Shown here: positions 45,531-54,346 of the stretch, in pieces | Position numbering within the stretch: position 1 is the first letter of the stretch | Layout of the letters: every line of letters starts with the position of its first letter | Assembly: GCA_001730095.1 (NCBI GenBank) | Contig: MDLF01000086.1 | Span: 110,477 to 174,476 of the forward strand | DNA from: Rhodobacteraceae bacterium (ex Bugula neritina AB1) | Lineage (GTDB): Bacteria > Pseudomonadota > Alphaproteobacteria > Rhodobacterales > Rhodobacteraceae | Direction: 5' to 3' | DNA: 64,000 bases | Notes under the pieces: model-generated | Databases searched by the model: none | Seen by the model: the letters and a program-made list of their open reading frames with translations, nothing else | What the model was told of the DNA's origin: nothing | Position numbers and translations under genes: made by a program

Positions 45531-46346
45531 TTAGTGCATCGTCGGCCTCTGGTCCATCGGAACGATGCTTTCTGGTGCGGGCGGGCGATATCCCAAAGCA
45601 CTGTGTGGCCTGACCGTGTTGTAGTGAACTCGCCACTGCTCGATGATGATCTGGGCCTCACGCAGGCTGTAGAATAGCTCACCGTTTAACAATTCATCAC
45701 GGAAGCGGGCGTTGAAGCTTTCGCAGTATCCGTTCTCCCAGGGTGACCCTGGTTCGATATAAGCGGTTTTTGCGCCGACGGCGGCGATCCAGTCCCGCAC
45801 CTTCTGGGCAATGAACTCCGGGCCATTGTCCGATCTGATGTATTGCGGCGGCCCACGCAGGATGAACAGGTCGGTCAGCGCGTCCAGCACATCGGTTGAG
45901 TTAAGTTTACGATCGACGCGGATCATCAGCGCTTCCCTGGTGTATTCATCGATGATGTTGAGCGTGCGATAGACCCGGCCGTCATGGGTGCGATCCTGAA
46001 CAAAGTCATAGGACCAGACGTGGTTCGGCCGCTCTGGCCTGAGACGAACGCATGACCCGTCGTTCAGCCAGAACCGTCCCTTTCTCTTCTGTTTCTGCGG
46101 AACCTTCAGCCCTTCACGCCGCCAGATACGCTCGACCCGCTTGTGGTTCACATGCCAGCCTGCGCTGTTCAGCAGGCCAGTGACCATGCGGTAGCCATAG
46201 CGCCCGTATTGGTCGGCCAGTTCGATGATGTCGTCGGTCAGACGCTCTTCATCGGCCCGGCCTTGGGGCACCTTGCGCTGCGTCGATCGATGCTGACCCA
46301 AAGTGCGGCAGGCCCGGCGCTCAGACACACCCAGCTCCTGCCGCAC
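45531..46346 (-). CDS. IS3-family transposase OrfB
   Basis: A 271-residue reading from a GTG codon (the true protein is an OrfAB fusion). It has the IS407-type start RQELGVSERRACRTLGQHRST and an rve integrase core with the DDE residues: YDFVQDRT (D), YIRSDNGPEF (D) and SPWENGYCESFNARFRDELL (E). The frame continues upstream as LLSPSRRRKCIDHV into the overlap with orfA, so expression is by -1 frameshift. Confidence 0.92.
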   Translation of the reverse strand: MRQELGVSERRACRTLGQHRSTQRKVPQGRADEERLTDDIIELADQYGRYGYRMVTGLLNSAGWHVNHKRVERIWRREGLKVPQKQKRKGRFWLNDGSCVRLRPERPNHVWSYDFVQDRTHDGRVYRTLNIIDEYTREALMIRVDRKLNSTDVLDALTDLFILRGPPQYIRSDNGPEFIAQKVRDWIAAVGAKTAYIEPGSPWENGYCESFNARFRDELLNGELFYSLREAQIIIEQWRVHYNTVRPHSALGYRPPAPESIVPMDQRPTMH

Positions 46347-46378
46347 ATGGTCGATGCATTTACGACGACGCGAAGGGC

Positions 46379-46657
46379 TCAGAAGTTTCCCTTTGCCGCT
46401 TCCGTCAGAATGAGCTTGTCCAGCGTCAGGTCAGATACCGCGCGCCGAAGCCGCAAGTTCTCTTTCTCAAGCTCCTTCAGCCGTGCGAGCTGAGATCGCT
46501 GCATACCACCGTAGAGCTTGCGCCATCGGTAAAATGTCTGCTGCGTCACGCCGATCTGGCGCACCGCCTCGGCAATCGTCGCACCTTGTCCCTGCAGAAC
46601 TTCAACCTGCCGAAGCTTCGATACAATCTCTTCGGGTTTCTCTCGCTTCCCAGCCAT
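46379..46657 (-). CDS. IS3-family transposase OrfA
   Basis: A 92-residue DNA-binding protein with a helix-turn-helix (IAEAVRQIGVTQQTFYRWR) and a leucine-zipper-like RLKELEKENLRLRRAV. It ends EAAKGNF in the overlap with orfB, where the slippery GGGAAAC lies just before the stop. Confidence 0.92.
   Translation of the reverse strand: MAGKREKPEEIVSKLRQVEVLQGQGATIAEAVRQIGVTQQTFYRWRKLYGGMQRSQLARLKELEKENLRLRRAVSDLTLDKLILTEAAKGNF
46385..46391 (-). promoter_or_regulatory. Programmed -1 frameshift slippery site GGGAAAC
   Basis: In the OrfA frame the heptamer reads G GGA AAC (X XXY YYZ), two codons before the orfA stop. A -1 slip continues as AAA CTT CTG into the OrfB frame (KLLSPSRRRK). Confidence 0.75.
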
Positions 46658-46780
46658 CGCTGATCCTCCAATTTGTGGGACAATCTATCCCAGTTGGTGG
46701 ACAACTTTCAGGGAGCTACTCCAGTTGCGCAAATCTGAGAAAGGAAATAATTTCGTGAATACAGTTCGTTAGACCTGTAT

Positions 46781-46915
46781 GGTGTCGGCGACAACGGGAC
46801 GAAATTGATGTCGAATGCCCTCCTGAAATGGCAGGAGGGCCGCAAGGTCGTGTGGCACCACATTGACCCAGATAAGCCGATGCAAAGAGGCAGAAAAGCT
46901 TGTATGTCCTCCTGA
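46781..46915 (+). pseudogene. Fragment of an IS3-family transposase OrfB
   Basis: A 44-codon forward remnant: GVGDNGTKLMSNALLKWQEG, then VVWHHIDPDKPMQ. This matches the D-N-G-T-E ... WHYIAPGKPMQN block of IS3 OrfB proteins, from a different element than the one at 45502. It ends at a stop. It lies in the 250-bp space before the amidohydrolase gene. Confidence 0.7.
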
Positions 46916-46953
46916 TTGGCCTCGGGAAATCCATCGAGAATACCAAACAGACC

Positions 46954-48528
46954 TTACCCGCCAGCAGGAATCCACCAGTCAAACCCTCGTGGCGTTGTGA
47001 CATACTCCGGCCAGCGGAAGTTGAGCGGCGGCTCATAATCGCAAAGCGGTGGAATCCAGTTTTCCCCGCCAATCCCACCGCCGGTACGCTGGGTGAATTC
47101 GTCCATTGCGCGCGCACGCGCGTCTGCGTCCTCAAGCAGGCGCAGTGCTGAGGCTGCACAGACTTTGGCGGCAGTCTGCACCATCGGATCAATTGTTGCG
47201 GGTATCCCGCCAAGCGCGTTCATTGCCCAGGCGGGAATCGCAGAACCAGATGGTGCGCGCAGCGCCGGGCGGGCCACGTAGAACCTGGCGGTCGGCGTGT
47301 GCCAGCACATATCGGTGTAGTCGTCCGAGGTTGAATGCAGTTGTTCGGGGGGGAGCGACCTGCGCAGGATTGCTTCGGCCTCATGCGGGTCCTGCAGCCG
47401 AGTGAGGGCATCAATGAAGGGGTCCGGGGTGGCGGGAAGCCCCAGGTTTCGCTGTACTTCGCGCCCCATTTCAAGGCCGTTTTCCGGCCATACTGGCGGG
47501 CCAACTGCCTGCATGACATCCCAGACCAGATTTGCCATGGCGTGATTGGCTAGGCCAGGACGGGATTTGGCAACCCAATGGCGTTCATAGCGGCAGCCTG
47601 TCATCTCAGCGGCGGCGCGGGCATTGCGGTCAAGCCCAGCGATCACCTGTTCGGCCATTTCAATTGTGGGCACGCGCATCATGTAATTGATGTCGGCCAA
47701 GGCGGCAGGCAGGTTGTCGGCGGTGGCCTGCCCGGCCGTCAGGATCGCTTCGGAGATAGACCAGCCACCTGAATGCGGCAGCATTGAATCGCGCAAGGTT
47801 TTGGAGCTGGTGTACATCAGGTTCAGCGCATCATTGGCCCCAGGCGCCCGGACTGCATTGTGTGCCTGCGGAATGGGCGCGCCATCGCGCATGCCCCAAT
47901 TTTCGGGCTGATCGCAGATGAAACGGTAGATGACCGAATAGGCAGCACCGCAATGAGTATCCCAGCGCACCGTGTTACACATGGGCAGCATATAGAACGG
48001 GTGAAAGGACAGCATGCCCGCCAGCCCGTCATAATAGCCCTTGGCCGCGTGAATGGGTTTGGAGCCGCGCACTTTCTCAGCCGGCTCGCCGGTAAAGCGC
48101 AGCCCGCCCTTGATCCCGTGTTTTTCCATCGCGGCCTTGGTCGCCAGCAGCCCGCCAAGCGCGCCAATCCCCAGCCCGGAATGCGGATCCGTATGGCCGC
48201 CTGCATGGACGTTCAGCCCCTCGCGCGGTGCTTGATACGGGACCGCCGCCTGGCAGTTGCCAGGAATGCCGTCATATTCGGCGTACATTCCAACCACCGG
48301 CCCTGCAGCATTGTGCCACTCGGCGCAAAAGGCCGTCGGCATGCCGCCGGATCCTTCCTCCACCGTGAACCCCTCAGCTCGCAAACGTTCAACATACCAG
48401 GCCGCCGAGCGGTACTCGCGCCAGGCGGTTTCACCGTGATCGAATATGGTGGCGCACCAGTCCGACAATTCGGGCATGCGCTGATCCACATAGGTCTGTG
48501 AGGTTTGTTGAGCGGCAGTAAAAGGCAT
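46954..48528 (-). CDS. M20-family amidohydrolase (AbgB-like)
   Basis: A 524-residue metal-dependent amidohydrolase similar to aminobenzoyl-glutamate hydrolase subunit B. Metal ligands are visible: HAGGHTDPHSGLGIG, the Glu in FTGEPAEKVRGSKP, and SFHPF. An N-terminal MPELSDWCATIFDHGETAWREY is typical. It is the last gene of the TRAP/amidohydrolase run, so it probably removes an acyl or glutamyl group from the imported compound. Confidence 0.88.
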   Translation of the reverse strand: MPFTAAQQTSQTYVDQRMPELSDWCATIFDHGETAWREYRSAAWYVERLRAEGFTVEEGSGGMPTAFCAEWHNAAGPVVGMYAEYDGIPGNCQAAVPYQAPREGLNVHAGGHTDPHSGLGIGALGGLLATKAAMEKHGIKGGLRFTGEPAEKVRGSKPIHAAKGYYDGLAGMLSFHPFYMLPMCNTVRWDTHCGAAYSVIYRFICDQPENWGMRDGAPIPQAHNAVRAPGANDALNLMYTSSKTLRDSMLPHSGGWSISEAILTAGQATADNLPAALADINYMMRVPTIEMAEQVIAGLDRNARAAAEMTGCRYERHWVAKSRPGLANHAMANLVWDVMQAVGPPVWPENGLEMGREVQRNLGLPATPDPFIDALTRLQDPHEAEAILRRSLPPEQLHSTSDDYTDMCWHTPTARFYVARPALRAPSGSAIPAWAMNALGGIPATIDPMVQTAAKVCAASALRLLEDADARARAMDEFTQRTGGGIGGENWIPPLCDYEPPLNFRWPEYVTTPRGFDWWIPAGG

Positions 48529-48611
48529 GGCGTCACCGGATCAGGCGTTGTGATTAATAGTTTCCGGCGGCACTGGCCCGCCGGAAAAACATGGTCAATG
48601 CTTGCGCCGGA

Positions 48612-49925
48612 TCAGAACAGCAGACCCGGCAGCCATAGGGCGATCTGAGGGAAAGCCACGACCAGCGCCAGCCCCAGAATCTGCAGGATCACAAACGGAA
48701 TGGCCGACCAGTAGATATCACCGATGGTGATCTCCTTGGGCGCGACAGAGCGCATGTAGAACAGATTGTAGCCAAAGGGTGGCGTCAGATAGGCCGACTG
48801 CATCGACAGCACGAACAGAACCGCAAACCATGTGGTGTCGTACCCAAGATCCTTCACGATCGGGACAAACAGAGGAATGGTGATGAACAGGATCGCGAAA
48901 TCATCCAGGAACATGCCCAGAATGAAATAGGTGGCCAGCATGGTGATAATCACCCAGATCGGCGCCAGATCGTTGTCTTCGACCAATTCGGTCACGATCT
49001 GCCCGGCACCCAAACCGACATAAATCTTGGAAAAGAAGACCGCAGCCAGGGCAATCCACATCAGCATGCCCATTATCTTGGTGGTGGACAGCATGACATA
49101 CTTCAGCATGTCCAGGCTGAGACGGCGCTGGAGCCCCGCAATCACCAGAGAGCCGAACGCGCCGATGGCCGAGGCCTCAGAGGGAGAGGTCACACCGCCG
49201 ATGATACAGCCCAGAACGGTGGCAATCAGAAGACCGGGAGCGATGAGAAACCGCAGCGATGCGAGCTTTTCCATTGTGGTGTAGGTCTCGGTCGCAGGCG
49301 GGCCCATTCGCGGGTTTATCCGGCAGCGTATCAGGATGTAGGCAATATAGATCGTTGCCAGCATCAGTCCCGGCACGAGACCGGCGGCAAACAGCTTGCC
49401 CACAGAATCGCGCGACAGGAAGGCATAGATGATCATCAAAACCGAGGGTGGGATCAGAAAGCCCAATGCGCCGCCTGCCATGATCGTGCCGGTCACCAGC
49501 CGCTTGTCATAGCCGTGTTTCAGCATTGAGGGCAGCGCGATAATGCCCAGCGACACTGTGGCTGCACCTGACACACCGGCCATGGCGGCAATCAGCGCGC
49601 AGATGATCACGGTGCCAATGCCCAAGCCACCGGGCCAGCGGCCCATCAGCTTGTGCATCATCGTAAACAGATCATCGGTGATACCGGACCGCTGCAGCAC
49701 TAGCCCCATGAAGATGAACATCGGCAGTGCTACCAGCAGGAAATTGTCCATCGAGCTGAAGGTCGAAGTGATCAGCAAGTCCAGCCCGCCATCACCATAA
49801 ACCACGTAGGCCATGACCGCGCCGCAGGACAGCAATGCAAATGACAATGGCGATCCAATCGCCATCAGCACCAGCATCGATGCGAACATGATCAGCGTAA
49901 TTACAAGCGGGTCGAGGTCAAGCAT
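48612..49925 (-). CDS. dctM: TRAP transporter large permease DctM
   Basis: A 437-residue inner-membrane protein with about 12 hydrophobic helices: MFASMLVLMAIGSPLSFALL at the start, VALPMFIFMGLVLQRSG, and LNLFYMRSVAPKEI near the end. It drives Na+-coupled uptake with DctQ and DctP. It overlaps the DctQ gene. Confidence 0.93.
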   Translation of the reverse strand: MLDLDPLVITLIMFASMLVLMAIGSPLSFALLSCGAVMAYVVYGDGGLDLLITSTFSSMDNFLLVALPMFIFMGLVLQRSGITDDLFTMMHKLMGRWPGGLGIGTVIICALIAAMAGVSGAATVSLGIIALPSMLKHGYDKRLVTGTIMAGGALGFLIPPSVLMIIYAFLSRDSVGKLFAAGLVPGLMLATIYIAYILIRCRINPRMGPPATETYTTMEKLASLRFLIAPGLLIATVLGCIIGGVTSPSEASAIGAFGSLVIAGLQRRLSLDMLKYVMLSTTKIMGMLMWIALAAVFFSKIYVGLGAGQIVTELVEDNDLAPIWVIITMLATYFILGMFLDDFAILFITIPLFVPIVKDLGYDTTWFAVLFVLSMQSAYLTPPFGYNLFYMRSVAPKEITIGDIYWSAIPFVILQILGLALVVAFPQIALWLPGLLF

Positions 49926-50535
49926 CGCCGTTTCCAGTTGGTTTTAAGGCCGTTTCCGGCTGGTCTGGCAGTGCTTCGGCTGCCAGCACCGGATCGGCGG
50001 GCTCGTCCTCTGCGCGGCGTGGGTCATCATAGTCAACACCCAGCGCAGTCAGCACCGAACGCAGCAATTCTGCCAGAACCTGCAACAGCAGCAGGCCCAC
50101 CGCGATGGGGATCACTGTTTTGATCGGGTAAAGCGGCGGCTGCCAGATACTTTTGTTGGAGAACTCGCGCACGGCCCAGCTGTCGGCTGCAAAGGCGATG
50201 GCCAGTTTCAGAAAGACAGCAAGCACCACCAGCGCAAAGGAAAACGTGACAACATCCAGCGCAGCCCTGGCACGTTCGGGCAAGGCGCCCCAGATTACTT
50301 CGCTGCGCACATGGCCCTGATGGCGCAGCGTATAGATGCCGGCCAGAATGCAGAAACCACCATACAGCATGGTGCTGGTTTCATGGGCCCAGATGGTCGG
50401 GCTGTTGAAGAAATACCTGGCAACGATTTCGAACATCAGCACGGCGATCATCACCAAGGTCAGCCAGGAAATGGCCCGCCCGAGAAACTCGGACAGGCCG
50501 TCCTGAATGACAAGATATCTTGTCACGATCTGCAT
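49918..50535 (-). CDS. dctQ: TRAP transporter small permease DctQ
   Basis: A 205-residue membrane protein with four helices, including AHETSTMLYGGFCILAGIYTLR typical of DctQ. The ATG at 50535 overlaps the DctP stop, and the preceding in-frame TTG is less likely. The C-terminus has an acidic tail. Confidence 0.9.
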   Translation of the reverse strand: MQIVTRYLVIQDGLSEFLGRAISWLTLVMIAVLMFEIVARYFFNSPTIWAHETSTMLYGGFCILAGIYTLRHQGHVRSEVIWGALPERARAALDVVTFSFALVVLAVFLKLAIAFAADSWAVREFSNKSIWQPPLYPIKTVIPIAVGLLLLQVLAELLRSVLTALGVDYDDPRRAEDEPADPVLAAEALPDQPETALKPTGNGDA

Positions 50536-51551
50536 CAAAGCCGGCCTTTGGCCTTGGCGTTGGCCGCGATCAGGTCGATCAGCTTCTGGTTCCGCTCGGA
50601 CCGGCCGGCTTCTTCCGTCCAGACGCTTTGCGCGGCTTCGGTCAGCGCCTTGGTGTCATCCGTCGGCAGGGTGCTGAACTCAAAGATGTCATCCGGGAAG
50701 GATGTGTTGCCGTTGTTCAGCCAGGCTTCGACCTTGGCGGCGAAATTGGCGACTTCCTCTTCCACGATGGTCCGTTGCTCGTCGCTCAGCTTGCCCCAGG
50801 TGTCCGGGTTGGCCAGGTAGGTTTCGGTCCAGCCCGGTGTCAGCATGTTGAGGCGCGTGTAGTATTTTGCGCTCTCGTTCAGTTTCAGGTGCTGATAATC
50901 CACCGCACTGCCATAGATCACCCCGTCAATGACGCCGGTCGACAGGCCGACATACAATTCCTGACCAGGCAGGGACACGGTTGGGATTTCGAACTGCTGC
51001 AAAACCTTGGCAACATTCGATGTCGCGCGGATCTTGAAGGTCTTCAGGTCGTCCAGGCTGTTGACCGGTTCCTTTGTCAGAAGATCATAGTCCGAACCAT
51101 AGGATTTGCCCAAAAACACAGCGCCGGCTTCGGCATAGGCTTCGGTCAGCAGCGCCTGTGCTTCGGGCGTGCCCAGAACCTTTTTGGCTTCTTCGATGGT
51201 GGTCCAGGCACCCGGCAGGCCGGTTTCGATGTTGCCGATGTCCACTTGGCCAGACCAGTAGCTGCCGACGCCATGAGCGATATCAATGGTGCCTTTGGCC
51301 ACCGCATCCACCAGCTGGTCGGACGGAACCAGCTCACCGCCGCGGAAATACTGAATGCGCACGCTGCCATCGGTGCGGTCTTTCACGGCCTTCCGGAATT
51401 CCTTGGCGATATCGTCGATTTCGGTGCCGAAATAGGTATGGAAACGCAGGCGCAGAGTGTCCGCTGATGCGGCTGTTCCAAGACACGCAGCCGCGACGGC
51501 GCCCGCAATGGCACCGAATGCCGTCCGGCGGGCCATAAGTTTGAAGTTCAT
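50535..51551 (-). CDS. dctP: TRAP transporter substrate-binding protein DctP
   Basis: A 338-residue periplasmic binding protein with a signal peptide (residues 1-30, RRTAFGAIAGAVAAACLGTAASA). The DctP family's central part KIRATSNVAKVLQQFEIPTV includes the ligand-binding Arg, and QELYVGLSTGVIDGVIYGS follows. An AAGGAGG site precedes the ATG. The ligand is unknown; carboxylates or amides are usual. Confidence 0.92.
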   Translation of the reverse strand: MNFKLMARRTAFGAIAGAVAAACLGTAASADTLRLRFHTYFGTEIDDIAKEFRKAVKDRTDGSVRIQYFRGGELVPSDQLVDAVAKGTIDIAHGVGSYWSGQVDIGNIETGLPGAWTTIEEAKKVLGTPEAQALLTEAYAEAGAVFLGKSYGSDYDLLTKEPVNSLDDLKTFKIRATSNVAKVLQQFEIPTVSLPGQELYVGLSTGVIDGVIYGSAVDYQHLKLNESAKYYTRLNMLTPGWTETYLANPDTWGKLSDEQRTIVEEEVANFAAKVEAWLNNGNTSFPDDIFEFSTLPTDDTKALTEAAQSVWTEEAGRSERNQKLIDLIAANAKAKGRL

Positions 51552-51636
51552 GATATCCTCCTTATCGTAACTTCGTCTGTAGGATCGTGAGTACAGGGCT
51601 GCAGGGCAGGGGCCTTTTAGGCCGCGGCCAGCATGT

Positions 51637-52566
51637 TCAGCCGGGGGGCTGGCTAACCTCCAGTTCCTGTTTTATTTGCTCAGCGCTGATCGCCTTGGCA
51701 TAGCCGATGCCGACGATGGCTGTTCGCGGCGGGCCGTCCCAAGTACCTGATTTTGCAAACTCGGTCCGGGCACCGACTTTGTTGAAAACGATGCGTTCTC
51801 CCGGAAATTCCGAGCAGAAAATTATGCCTTTGGCGCGGTACAGCGCTCCTGACATACGTTTCAGGCTGGCTTGCAACAACTTGTAGGATACAGGCTCTGT
51901 GCTGGACCAATGGGCTGACACAAACTGGCTAGGCAAGGCGGTTTCGGGTACCGCAGCCTCCAGCGCGCTGGTGCTGCGGCGCTGGTCCAGCAAGACTTCA
52001 ACCGGCACTTTGCCATCGATTGCTTCAAGAACCGGAAGATCGGCAAACAGCCAGCGATCATAGACCGTGCGCCGCGCCTCTTCGGCTACCAGATCGGTTT
52101 TGGTCGCGACAATCAGGTCGGCGGCCTCAATCTGGCTGCGTACCAGATGATGCGCCTCGTCGGACAGGCTGTCGATATTGGCGACATCAATCAATGTGAC
52201 CACGCTATCCAGCCGGGCAAAGCGGCTGAGCTGCGGATAACCGAAGACCGAAGCAATGCGGCCGGGCTGCGCGACGCCACTGGTCTCAATCAAGAGGTAT
52301 TCCGGCGGGGTCCTTGAGGTAAACATGGCGTGCAGTTGGGCGACCATATCGCTTTGAATTGAGCAGCACACGCAGCCGTTTGAAAGCTCCATCACCTCAC
52401 GTTCGCGCTTGATGATCAGATCGGTGTCGATGTTGACCGCGCCGAAATCATTCACCAAAACGGTAATGTCGCGGGCTTGATCGGACTGCAGCAACTGGTT
52501 GATCAGCGTTGTTTTTCCCGCCCCCAGAAAGCCGGATATAACCGTCACAGGAATGCGGCTGTCCAT
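51637..52566 (-). CDS. COG0523 GTPase, CobW/YjiA family
   Basis: A 309-residue G3E GTPase: Walker [15 protein letters not shown], CxCC motif SNGCVCCSIQSD, ETSGVAQPG and TKTD. A shorter C-terminal domain follows (GALYRAKGIIFCSEFPG). It is probably a metallochaperone. Its place between two metal-dependent hydrolases suggests it loads metal into one of them, perhaps the ureohydrolase. The ATG at 52566 overlaps the next gene's stop. Confidence 0.88.
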   Translation of the reverse strand: MDSRIPVTVISGFLGAGKTTLINQLLQSDQARDITVLVNDFGAVNIDTDLIIKREREVMELSNGCVCCSIQSDMVAQLHAMFTSRTPPEYLLIETSGVAQPGRIASVFGYPQLSRFARLDSVVTLIDVANIDSLSDEAHHLVRSQIEAADLIVATKTDLVAEEARRTVYDRWLFADLPVLEAIDGKVPVEVLLDQRRSTSALEAAVPETALPSQFVSAHWSSTEPVSYKLLQASLKRMSGALYRAKGIIFCSEFPGERIVFNKVGARTEFAKSGTWDGPPRTAIVGIGYAKAISAEQIKQELEVSQPPG

Positions 52567-54323
52567 CAGATCACCACCGGGTAAAAATCGGGAACGTCGG
52601 AGGTGACCCTGCATTCCTGCTGGCTGCCTTTGGTCCAGCCATCTGGATCATGCACAACCGCGCCATCAAGCATGGTCATTTGCACCTCGGTCTTGTGAAG
52701 CTGCCCCTTGGGGCTGATCTCCAGCAGGTTCTGATCCAGCACGATCATATCCGCTGCCTTGCCAGCTGTGATGGATCCCGCCTGATCCTCCATGCCCATG
52801 GAGTAGGCGCCATTGATCGTGAGCATCCGGATGGCTTCGGCCACAGAAACAGGATCGCCAAGCTGGCCTTCCATCTCGCCCCATGGGTTCTGCCTGGTCA
52901 CCAGAGCTTCGAAGCCGATCCACGGGTCGATGCTGCTGACCGGCCAATCGGTGCCCATCACGGCCACGCCGCCATGATCCAGAACGCCGCGCACATTGTA
53001 GGCTTTCTGCAGCTTGTCGCCATAGGCCGATCGGGCGCCAATGGTGAAATTGGACGGGTACCAGCCGACGGGTGAGAATTCGGCAATCACATCCAGTTCC
53101 TTGAACCGCTGCAGATTGCCTTCGTGCAGGATGGTGCTGTGGGCGCATTGATGGCGCATGCCAGGCCCGTTGCGGCGGCGGCATTCCGCAACCGCGTCAA
53201 GGAAGATGTCCGAGGCGCCGTCGCCGGTACAATGGGCCACCACGCGGATGCGCTTGCGGTCCATCTCTGCCACCATGTCATAGATATGTTCGGGCGTCAG
53301 GTTAAGCGAGCCGCGCCAGTCCTTCTCGTTGGGCCAGGGCGACAGGAAATAAGATGTCCTGGGCTCTGCTGTACCGTCGAAGTGGAATTTGACGGCATTG
53401 GCATTCAGCCGCTTTGACCGGTAATAGTGGCGCTCGCCGGCCAACAGCTCCCAGCGGCGCGCCACTGGGAAAATGTCATCCTGCCAGCTGATCGCCGCCT
53501 CCACCCGCACGGGAAGCGCACCGCTCAGGTCGATTGCGCGTAGGGCATCCAGACGGTTTTCGCAGACATGCACGTATTTGGTTGCCACCACGCCACGCGC
53601 GGATTGGAACCGTGCCCCTTCGCTGTAGGCACGCACCAGGGCATGCTGCGGCGGAGGCGGCATCGCTGCCATAATCATAGCATAAGCGCCGTCGACCAGA
53701 ATGCCGTCCGGTTCACCTGTCAGCGGATCGCGGACGATATAGCCGTTGTTCGGATCCTGTGTTCCGACGGTCACGCCAGCCAGTTCCAACGCCTTGGAAT
53801 TGGCCATGCAACTGCCCCACATCCGATCCATGATGGCAACCGGCCGGTCGGGAATGAAACTGTCGAGCCATTCTTTGCCCGGTGCGATGCCTGCTTTGCG
53901 GAAATTGTAATGCACAAAATGCTTGCCGAAAATCCAGCCGCCGTTGGCGTCAGTGGCGGGGTGATCCGCGGCATAGGCCAGTATGGCGTCCCGGACCTGA
54001 TTTGGTTCTGGGGTTTCGAGGCCGACGTCCAGATAGTCCGAGTATTTCGGTCCCAGGGCCAGGTCGGGGTGTGTGTGCATGTCGTAAAGACCGGGCATGG
54101 CAAAGGCCCCGTCCAGATCCTTAACAAACGTGTCGGCACCGATCAGCGGTGCGATGTCTTCGTTAGAACCGACCGCCAGGAATTTCCCGTCCTTGACGGC
54201 GACGGCTTCGGCCCAGGGCTGAGCGTTGTCGACAGTGTAGATCCGGCCATTGGTGAACGCCATATCCGCCCCCAAGTCACGTTTGGGGCTGTTGGTCGAG
54301 ATATGTTGCGTGAAGTTTGTCAT
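52566..54323 (-). CDS. Amidohydrolase, YtcJ-like (amidohydrolase_3 family)
   Basis: A 585-residue metal-dependent hydrolase: MPGLYDMHTHPDLALG carries the first metal His pair, VVAHCTGDGASDIFLDAV another His, and MGTDWPVSSIDPW the final Asp. The family hydrolyses amide or ester bonds of diverse small molecules. It has no signal peptide. It probably acts on the compound taken up by the TRAP system. Confidence 0.88.
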   Translation of the reverse strand: MTNFTQHISTNSPKRDLGADMAFTNGRIYTVDNAQPWAEAVAVKDGKFLAVGSNEDIAPLIGADTFVKDLDGAFAMPGLYDMHTHPDLALGPKYSDYLDVGLETPEPNQVRDAILAYAADHPATDANGGWIFGKHFVHYNFRKAGIAPGKEWLDSFIPDRPVAIMDRMWGSCMANSKALELAGVTVGTQDPNNGYIVRDPLTGEPDGILVDGAYAMIMAAMPPPPQHALVRAYSEGARFQSARGVVATKYVHVCENRLDALRAIDLSGALPVRVEAAISWQDDIFPVARRWELLAGERHYYRSKRLNANAVKFHFDGTAEPRTSYFLSPWPNEKDWRGSLNLTPEHIYDMVAEMDRKRIRVVAHCTGDGASDIFLDAVAECRRRNGPGMRHQCAHSTILHEGNLQRFKELDVIAEFSPVGWYPSNFTIGARSAYGDKLQKAYNVRGVLDHGGVAVMGTDWPVSSIDPWIGFEALVTRQNPWGEMEGQLGDPVSVAEAIRMLTINGAYSMGMEDQAGSITAGKAADMIVLDQNLLEISPKGQLHKTEVQMTMLDGAVVHDPDGWTKGSQQECRVTSDVPDFYPVVI

Positions 54324-54346
54324 CGATTACGTTCTTTGGCTTTCGT

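Larger units (their letters stand above)
45502..46703 (-). mobile_element. IS3-family insertion sequence (IS407-like group)
   Basis: About 1.2 kb with overlapping orfA and orfB, inserted in the integrase. Ends are approximate: a weak inverted match TGCCCCCATCGGG at the left and TGTCCACCAACTGGG (reverse) at the right. I saw no clear target duplication, which fits a deletion of the right flank. Confidence 0.75.

Noticed and set aside
46716..47213. 165-codon reverse frame downstream of the IS3-family element
   Set aside because: Out of frame with the M20 amidohydrolase it overlaps; the forward strand of the same stretch instead matches an IS3 transposase fragment.
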